This document shows, piece by piece, positions 15,022 through 19,524 of a stretch of DNA of 19,524 nt. The position numbers were made by a program, and so were the translations under genes. Positions within the stretch are counted from its first letter, which is position 1. Every line of letters starts with the position of its first letter. The stretch comes from Campylobacteraceae bacterium. Its GTDB lineage: Bacteria > Campylobacterota > Campylobacteria > Campylobacterales > UBA6016. The stretch covers positions 1-19,524 of the forward strand of contig JAEMQC010000051.1 of NCBI GenBank assembly GCA_022758985.1. The letters are read 5' to 3'. Under the pieces are notes generated by a model, which made no database searches, was not told the origin of the DNA, and worked only from the letters and a program-made list of their open reading frames with translations.

Positions 15022-15043
15022 GGGGGCGCAAGCCCTCTTCTTT
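15022..15043 (+). terminator. Rho-independent terminator after the ferredoxin gene
   Basis: GGGGGC (15022-15027) pairs with GCCCTC (15032-15037), with one G-T wobble, around the tetraloop GCAA, which is of the stable GNRA class. TTCTTT follows at 15038-15043. It ends the single-gene ferredoxin transcript before the ndk promoter. Confidence 0.75.
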
Positions 15044-15089
15044 AACAAACCTTCCTTTTTTATTAATTATTAAACTTAAAAATAGTTTT

Positions 15090-15098
15090 TGATATAAT
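15090..15098 (+). promoter_or_regulatory. Extended -10 promoter of the ndk operon
   Basis: TGATATAAT at 15090-15098 is a TGn extended -10 box with a perfect TATAAT, preceded by an AT-rich region with T-runs typical of Campylobacter sigma-70 promoters. It lies 41 bases before the ndk ATG, just downstream of the ferredoxin terminator, and probably drives ndk through fabH. Confidence 0.75.
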
Positions 15099-15139
15099 TT
15101 CAACCCTGATTTATTTTTAGATTTTTAGAGGACTTACAT

Positions 15140-15553
15140 ATGCAAAGGACTTTGTCCATTATAAAGCCTGATGCGGTAGCAAAAAATGTTATCGGCAAGA
15201 TAGTAGATAGATTTGAGTCAAACGGCCTAAGAGTTGCTGCGATGAAAAAAATCAAGTTGTCTGATGAAGTAGCAGCTGGTTTTTACGCCGAACATAAAGA
15301 GAGAGGCTTTTTTAAAGACCTAGTATCTTTTATGACAAGCGGTCCTGTTGTTGTTATGGTGCTTGAGGGTGAAAATGCGATAGCAAAAAATAGAGAACTT
15401 ATGGGCGCAACAAATCCTAAAGAAGCTGCTCCGGGCACAATTAGAGCTGATTTTGCAGAGAGTATCGACGCAAATGCAGTTCACGGAAGCGATTCTGAGA
15501 CTAGCGCAGCAAGAGAAATCTCTTATTTCTTTAGTCAAATAGAGATACACTAA
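15140..15553 (+). CDS. ndk: Nucleoside diphosphate kinase
   Basis: Ndk moves the gamma-phosphate from ATP to other nucleoside diphosphates through a phosphohistidine intermediate, balancing the NTP and dNTP pools. The 137-residue protein matches the family from end to end: TLSIIKPDAV at the N-terminus, the MGATNPKEAAPGTIRADF substrate loop, and NAVHGSDS with the catalytic His (H115). AGAGGA at 15127-15132 sits 7 bases ahead of the ATG. It is the first gene of a unit leading into the DUF177-like gene after 6 bases and then rpmF-plsX-fabH. Confidence 0.97.
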   Translation: MQRTLSIIKPDAVAKNVIGKIVDRFESNGLRVAAMKKIKLSDEVAAGFYAEHKERGFFKDLVSFMTSGPVVVMVLEGENAIAKNRELMGATNPKEAAPGTIRADFAESIDANAVHGSDSETSAAREISYFFSQIEIH

Positions 15554-15559
15554 AGTTTA

Positions 15560-15943
15560 ATGAAAGTAGACCTTAAAAAAGTTCCGAAAGAAAACAAAGA
15601 GTTTTCCGTCGAATATAGAGATGGTGAAGATTTTGCCCACTTTTGCGGATATTTTTTTGGTAAACCCCCTTTTTTAGTCGTTGAAGGCAAAATTGACGGT
15701 AAAATAGAGGTTAATTGCGACATTAGCGGAGAAAAGTTTTTTGACCGGTTTGAAGAAGAGGTCAAAATAAAAGTAATCGAAGGCTCTTATAAGGGTTTTG
15801 ATGAAGTTTATGACATTATCGAATCCGATGGTAGCGTTTTTGATTTCGAAGCTTTTTTAAAAGATGAAGTTGAGATTTTTAAAAACGACTACCATAAAAA
15901 AGAAGAGCTTGAAGATAAAGAGTTTATTTTAGAAAATCTATAA
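15560..15943 (+). CDS. DUF177/YceD-like small protein upstream of rpmF
   Basis: This is an acidic cytoplasmic protein of 127 residues with no signal peptide or membrane segment. Its place directly before rpmF-plsX-fabH is where many bacteria keep YceD (DUF177), a protein linked to 23S rRNA or large-subunit assembly. The central stretch GKIDGKIEVNCDISGEKF followed by EEEVKIKVIE resembles the YceD core, but the second cysteine of the usual C-x2-C pair is missing. I therefore assign the family mainly by context. There is only a weak TAAAG before the ATG, so translation may depend on ndk, whose stop is 6 bases upstream. Its stop codon overlaps the rpmF ribosome site. Confidence 0.75.
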   Translation: MKVDLKKVPKENKEFSVEYRDGEDFAHFCGYFFGKPPFLVVEGKIDGKIEVNCDISGEKFFDRFEEEVKIKVIEGSYKGFDEVYDIIESDGSVFDFEAFLKDEVEIFKNDYHKKEELEDKEFILENL

Positions 15944-15953
15944 GGAGTAGAAA

Positions 15954-16103
15954 ATGGCAGTACCAAAGCGAAGAGTGAGCCACACAAGAGCTGCAAAAAG
16001 AAGAACACACTACAAAGTTACACTTCCTATGCCTGTTAAATGCGAAGACGGCTCATACAGACTTCCACACAGAGCAAGCCCTACAACCGGCGCACTAAAA
16101 TAG
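15954..16103 (+). CDS. rpmF: 50S ribosomal protein L32 (bL32)
   Basis: This 49-residue basic protein begins MAVPKRRVSHTRAAKRRTHY, the standard L32 start, and ends PHRASPTTGALK. L32 is a small protein of the 50S subunit. Only one cysteine (C30) is present, so this is not the four-cysteine zinc-binding form. A strong AAGGAG at 15942-15947 lies 6 bases before the ATG. The rpmF-plsX-fabH order is widely conserved in bacteria and ties ribosome production to lipid synthesis. plsX starts 6 bases downstream. Confidence 0.97.
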   Translation: MAVPKRRVSHTRAAKRRTHYKVTLPMPVKCEDGSYRLPHRASPTTGALK

Positions 16104-16109
16104 TATTTA

Positions 16110-17099
16110 ATGATTAAGGTAGCGATAGACGCAATGGGCGGGGACTTTGGTCCAAGCCCTATTGTTGCAGGTGTATTAGAGGCGCTTAAAACAGCTAAAT
16201 TTGAAGCGATTTTGGTGGGGGATGAAAGTGCTATAAAGCCCTTAATTCCCCAAAACTTGAGATCCAAAATTTCCATAGTGCATGCGGATGATGTTATATC
16301 TATGCATGACCATGCTACGGATGTATTTAAGAAAAAAAGCAGCTCTATCTATGTTGCCACAGAACTAGTAAGGGATGGTAAGGCTGATGCTGTCGTATCA
16401 GCCGGACACAGCGGGGCGACAATGAGCCTTGCCACCCTTAGAATAGGACGAATAGACGGCATAGCTAGACCTGCGATAGCAACACTAATGCCTACGGTAA
16501 ACGACGGACAGAAAAGTTTGGTTTTGGATGTAGGGGCGAATGTAGATTGCAAACCAGAACACCTATATCAATTCGGCATAATGGGTCTTGCATATGCAAA
16601 AGCCATTATGGGTGTCAAAAAAGCCAAAGTCGGGATACTCACAAACGGTGAAGAGGAGACAAAGGGCAACGAAGTCACAAAAGAAGCCGCTTTAATGCTT
16701 AAGGCTATGCCAGAGTTTATAGGAAACGTAGAAGGAAATAATATATTCGACGGCTCGGTTCATGTTATCGTATGCGATGGATTTGTCGGCAATATAGTTC
16801 TTAAAACTAGCGAGGGCGTAGCCGATACTATAGGTAAGTTTATGAAGCACCATATTAAAAAATCGGCTTTTGCTTCTTTTGGTTCAGTATTTATGAGGAA
16901 AGTTTTCTCCAGTCTTAAACAACAGATAGACTATGCGGAGTACGGCGGCGCACCGCTTCTTGGTATTAACGGAGCGGTAATCATTAGCCACGGTAAGAGT
17001 AATCCAAAGGCCATAAAAAACGCTATTTTCCAAGCGATAAATTTTGTAAAGTCAGATGTCAATACTCACATAAAAGCATCATTAAAGGCAAAAAATTGA
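16110..17099 (+). CDS. plsX: Phosphate acyltransferase PlsX
   Basis: PlsX converts acyl-ACP to acyl-phosphate, the acyl donor for PlsY in phosphatidic acid synthesis. It is a peripheral membrane enzyme. The 329-residue protein has the family N-terminus IDAMGGDFGP, the SAGHSGATMSLA segment, VLDVGANVDCKPEHLYQFG, NGEEETKGNE and the C-terminal YGGAPLLGINGAVIISHG. The length is normal. There is no convincing ribosome site ahead of the ATG at 16110, and the rpmF stop is only 6 bases upstream, so coupling to rpmF translation is likely. The last four bases, TTGA, contain the fabH start codon. Confidence 0.96.
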   Translation: MIKVAIDAMGGDFGPSPIVAGVLEALKTAKFEAILVGDESAIKPLIPQNLRSKISIVHADDVISMHDHATDVFKKKSSSIYVATELVRDGKADAVVSAGHSGATMSLATLRIGRIDGIARPAIATLMPTVNDGQKSLVLDVGANVDCKPEHLYQFGIMGLAYAKAIMGVKKAKVGILTNGEEETKGNEVTKEAALMLKAMPEFIGNVEGNNIFDGSVHVIVCDGFVGNIVLKTSEGVADTIGKFMKHHIKKSAFASFGSVFMRKVFSSLKQQIDYAEYGGAPLLGINGAVIISHGKSNPKAIKNAIFQAINFVKSDVNTHIKASLKAKN

Positions 17100-18076
17100 G
17101 TTTTGCCGTTTTTAAATCGATAGGCGCCTACGTTCCTGAAAAAATTCTATCAAACGAAGAGCTTGAAAAAATAGTCGATACCTCTGATGAGTGGATTTTA
17201 AAAAGAACGGGCATCAAAGAGAGAAGAATTGCGGCGGATGGCGAGCTGACATCCGATCTTGCGCTAAAAGCATCCATCAAGGCTATCGAACGGGCTAAAA
17301 TAAACAAAGAAGATATAGATTTGATAGTCTTTGCTACTATTACGCCTGATTTTTTATGTATGCCGTCAACAGCTTGTATTTTGGCGGATAAGCTTGGAAT
17401 TAAGAATGTAGCCGCTTTTGATATAAGCGCTGCATGTAGCGGTTTTATATATGGGCTTAGCGTCGCAAAAGCATATATAGAATCCGGTATGAAAAAGACC
17501 GTTCTCGTCGTCGGCGCCGAGACGCTAAGCAGAATCGTTGATTATACAGATAGAACGACATGCGTCCTGTTTGGAGATGGCGCTGGAGCTGCTATTATAA
17601 CTGCCTCTGAGAGCAGAGAGAATGCAATCCTTGATATACATACGAGCGCCGACGGCGGATATTGGGACTTTCTTGTAACTCCCCTGGCTCCAAAAGGAGT
17701 TGAAGGTGGAATATGCGGCTCTCACATAAAGATGAAGGGCAACGAGACTTTTAAACTGGCGGTCAAAACGCTGGCCTCGGATTGCGTCAATATGCTTAAG
17801 GCAAACAATATGGAGTCATCCGCTATAGATTATTTCATTCCGCATCAGGCCAACTATCGAATAATTAAGGCGGTCGGCGAGAGCGTTGGATTGCCGGATG
17901 AGAAAGTTGTTCTTACGGTAGGTAAATACGGCAATACATCTGCTGCATCTATACCTATGGCTATTAACGAGATGTATGAAACCGGAAAACTCAAAAAAGG
18001 CCATTTAATGCTTCTTGACGCTTTTGGCGGCGGGCTTACTTGGGGTAGCTGCCTATCTTATTTCGACTGCGAATAA
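17096..18076 (+). CDS. fabH: 3-oxoacyl-ACP synthase III
   Basis: FabH condenses acetyl-CoA with malonyl-ACP to start each round of type II fatty acid synthesis. The 326-residue protein has the full catalytic triad: C114 in SAACSGF, H250 in IPHQAN and N280 in GKYGNTSAAS. It also has the TSDEWILKRTGIKERR motif and a C-terminal DAFGGGLTWGS. The start is TTG at 17096, overlapping the plsX stop by four bases. AAAGG at 17084-17088 lies 7 bases upstream, and no ATG in frame gives a better N-terminus. It is the last gene of the ndk unit. No clear terminator follows; the 71 bases downstream are AT-rich. Confidence 0.96.
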   Translation: MSFAVFKSIGAYVPEKILSNEELEKIVDTSDEWILKRTGIKERRIAADGELTSDLALKASIKAIERAKINKEDIDLIVFATITPDFLCMPSTACILADKLGIKNVAAFDISAACSGFIYGLSVAKAYIESGMKKTVLVVGAETLSRIVDYTDRTTCVLFGDGAGAAIITASESRENAILDIHTSADGGYWDFLVTPLAPKGVEGGICGSHIKMKGNETFKLAVKTLASDCVNMLKANNMESSAIDYFIPHQANYRIIKAVGESVGLPDEKVVLTVGKYGNTSAASIPMAINEMYETGKLKKGHLMLLDAFGGGLTWGSCLSYFDCE

Positions 18077-18147
18077 ACAAATCTTTAAAAAATAACCGAT
18101 AAACTCATAAAAAAATCTCTAAATAGTTTTGAAATGGGGGTCTTATT

Positions 18148-18594
18148 ATGAGAGCGGTTTTGCTACTTCTTATTTTTTTATCCACAATTTTATGTGCCGA
18201 TCAAAAACTAAAAGTTATCAGAAGTGAGCCGGTATTTGCTGAGATTTACGAATCGGTAGAGCTAAAAGATTGTTACCCGGAGAGTTACTATGAAAGAGGC
18301 GGCGCAGATGCCCTGGAGACGCTTCTAGGGGCATCCGTGGGGGCGCTTATAGGTAATCAGTTTGGGCAGGCAGACGGCAAAACGGCTGCTACTATAGGCG
18401 GCGCTATTGTGGGCGGCTCCTTGGCCTCTTCAAAAAAACAAAAAGTGGTTGTAGATAGGTGTCAAACAAAAGTTGTGCAGATGCCAAAAAAGGTTATAGT
18501 GGGCTACCAAAACTACGCCGACTATAATGGCGTAGAAATTAGTATGTTTTCTAAGGAGCCTTTGGAGTTTATAGAGATAAAAAGCGGCAATTAG
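18148..18594 (+). CDS. Exported glycine-zipper protein of unknown function
   Basis: This 148-residue protein starts with a likely Sec signal peptide (residues 1-17, MRAVLLLLIFLSTILCA). The cysteine at 16 is preceded by Ile-Leu, which does not fit a lipobox, so cleavage by signal peptidase I is more likely than lipidation. Residues 57-94 form a glycine-zipper with two short hydrophobic runs (GASVGALIGNQFG and TIGGAIVGGSLA), as in the glycine-zipper 2TM / 17 kDa antigen / SlyB-type envelope proteins. Two cysteines flank it (C42 and C105) and might form a disulfide in the periplasm. GGGGG at 18136-18140 is an unusual ribosome site. It is followed immediately by fabI on the other strand, with overlapping stop codons. 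Function unknown. Confidence 0.75.
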   Translation: MRAVLLLLIFLSTILCADQKLKVIRSEPVFAEIYESVELKDCYPESYYERGGADALETLLGASVGALIGNQFGQADGKTAATIGGAIVGGSLASSKKQKVVVDRCQTKVVQMPKKVIVGYQNYADYNGVEISMFSKEPLEFIEIKSGN

Positions 18595-19418
18595 TTTTGT
18601 GAGGCGTATTTATCCCAAACCATTGTAGCTTTACCGTCTTCTTCTTCAACCGCACACATACCCATAATGTTGTATCCGCCGTCTACATAGTGGATTTCGC
18701 CGGTTACGCCGGATGAAAGATCGCTTAGTAGATACATAGAGCTATTGCCTACCTCTTCGATGGTAACATTTTTTCTAAGTGGAGAGTTTGCCTCGTTCCA
18801 TTTTAGGATAAATCTGAAATCACCTATTCCTGAAGCAGCTAGCGTTTTGATAGGACCTGCGCTTATTGCATTTACTCTAATGCCTCTTGCGCCAAGGTCT
18901 ACGGCAAGATATCTAACTGACATCTCAAGCGCCGCTTTGGCAACACCCATTACGTTGTAATGCGGAACGTATTTTACACCGCCTAGATAGCTTAGCGTTA
19001 GTATTGAGCCACCATTGTTCATAACCGGAGCAAGCGCTCTAGTTAGCTCCACAAGACTAAATACAGATACGTTCATTGCTACCTCAAACGCTTCCCTCGT
19101 TGTATCCATAAAAGCGCCGTCAAGAGCTTCTTTTGGTGCAAATGCTACGGCATGAACAAAGAAGTCAATTTTGCCGAAATCTTTTTCTATTGACTCGGCA
19201 AGAGCTGCTATGTGCGCAGGATTTTGGACGTCAAGCTCGTAAACGTGTTTTGAACCAAACTCCTCGGCTATAGGCCTTACTCTTTTTTCAAGTTGCTCGT
19301 TTAGGTATGTAAAAGCAAGTTTGGCCCCTTGCTCTTTACAAGCCTTTGCTATACCGTATGCTATTGATTTATTATTTGCAACGCCTATTATTAAGCCTTT
19401 TTTACCCTTCATTATCAT
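18591..19418 (-). CDS. fabI: Enoyl-[acyl-carrier-protein] reductase (NADH)
   Basis: FabI reduces trans-2-enoyl-ACP with NAD(P)H, the final step of each fatty acid elongation cycle, and is the triclosan target. The 275-residue protein is an SDR fold with the FabI-type GVANNKSIAYGIAK nucleotide loop, FVHAVAFAPKEAL, and the catalytic pair Y154 and K161 in YNVMGVAK, with the second tyrosine Y144 upstream. The position matching E. coli Gly93 is Ala (A92). AGGGGGA at 19426-19432 (minus strand) sits 7 bases before the ATG at 19418 and favours it over the ATG two codons later. It lies 17 bases after tpiA and is probably co-transcribed with it. Its stop overlaps the stop of the convergent glycine-zipper gene. 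Confidence 0.95.
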   Translation of the reverse strand: MIMKGKKGLIIGVANNKSIAYGIAKACKEQGAKLAFTYLNEQLEKRVRPIAEEFGSKHVYELDVQNPAHIAALAESIEKDFGKIDFFVHAVAFAPKEALDGAFMDTTREAFEVAMNVSVFSLVELTRALAPVMNNGGSILTLSYLGGVKYVPHYNVMGVAKAALEMSVRYLAVDLGARGIRVNAISAGPIKTLAASGIGDFRFILKWNEANSPLRKNVTIEEVGNSSMYLLSDLSSGVTGEIHYVDGGYNIMGMCAVEEEDGKATMVWDKYASQN

Positions 19419-19435
19419 ATATTGTTCCCCCTTTT

Positions 19436-19524
19436 TTAAGAAATATTCGCAGATGCTTTTATAATTTTATAGAACTCCTCGACTACAAGACTGGCTCCGC
19501 CAACCAGTACGCCGTCCACAAACG
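19436..19524 (-). CDS. tpiA: Triosephosphate isomerase, C-terminal fragment (cut by window edge)
   Basis: The minus strand reads FVDGVLVGGASLVVEEFYKI and ends KASANIS before a TAA at 19438-19436. The DGVLVGGASL motif is the phosphate-gripping C-terminal loop of triosephosphate isomerase, which interconverts dihydroxyacetone phosphate and glyceraldehyde 3-phosphate. Only the last 28 residues lie inside the window; the rest lies beyond the right edge. The tpiA-fabI order is also recalled from C. jejuni. Confidence 0.85.
   Translation of the reverse strand, partial: FVDGVLVGGASLVVEEFYKIIKASANIS

Noticed and set aside
18077..18147. Terminator or promoter between fabH and the glycine-zipper gene
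   Set aside because: The stretch is AT-rich with A-runs but shows neither a stable hairpin nor a convincing -10 box, so nothing was annotated.

Overview
The window looks like chromosomal housekeeping DNA from a Campylobacterota species, most likely Campylobacter or a close relative. The case rests on the protein sequences (RuvB, LysA, FliF/FliG, the Alvin-type ferredoxin, FabI), on AT-rich intergenic regions, and on gene order. The run lysA - HAD gene - pheA - hisC - fliF - fliG - fliH - dxs and the run fdx - ndk - DUF177-like - rpmF - plsX - fabH both match, from memory, the order around Cj0314-Cj0334 of C. jejuni. No mobile element, CRISPR array, rRNA or tRNA was found. No gene-free stretch exceeds 300 bases. 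The longest is about 150 bases before panB and holds a cluster of hairpins.

Layout. Bases 1-93 may be the end of an unidentified gene. Bases 97-223 hold the hairpins. A + strand operon follows: panB (pantothenate), ruvB (Holliday junction helicase) and an AI-2E family membrane protein, closed by a terminator at 3107-3125. A second, tightly packed + strand operon runs from 3168 to 12694: lysA (lysine), a HAD-IIA-like protein, pheA (phenylalanine), hisC (aminotransferase), fliF-fliG-fliH (flagellar MS ring, C ring and export regulator) and dxs (isoprenoids). Most junctions are 1-8 base overlaps or gaps of a few bases, so translational coupling is likely. A GC-rich hairpin at 12698-12720 separates dxs from a convergent 2-Cys peroxiredoxin gene. 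That gene is divergent from metK (S-adenosylmethionine).

Next come the ferredoxin gene with its own promoter and dyad, then an ndk - DUF177-like - rpmF - plsX - fabH operon joining nucleotide balance, ribosome assembly and the start of fatty acid synthesis. A small exported glycine-zipper protein follows. It meets fabI (enoyl-ACP reductase, - strand) tail to tail with a 4-base overlap. At the right edge is the 3' end of tpiA, just upstream of fabI on the same strand.

I see no strong candidate for a new biological system. The points most worth a second look are the hairpin cluster before panB, the HAD protein with Gln in place of the second motif I Asp, and the repeat-bearing region between the peroxiredoxin gene and metK, set in a changed gene order around the oxidative-stress genes.
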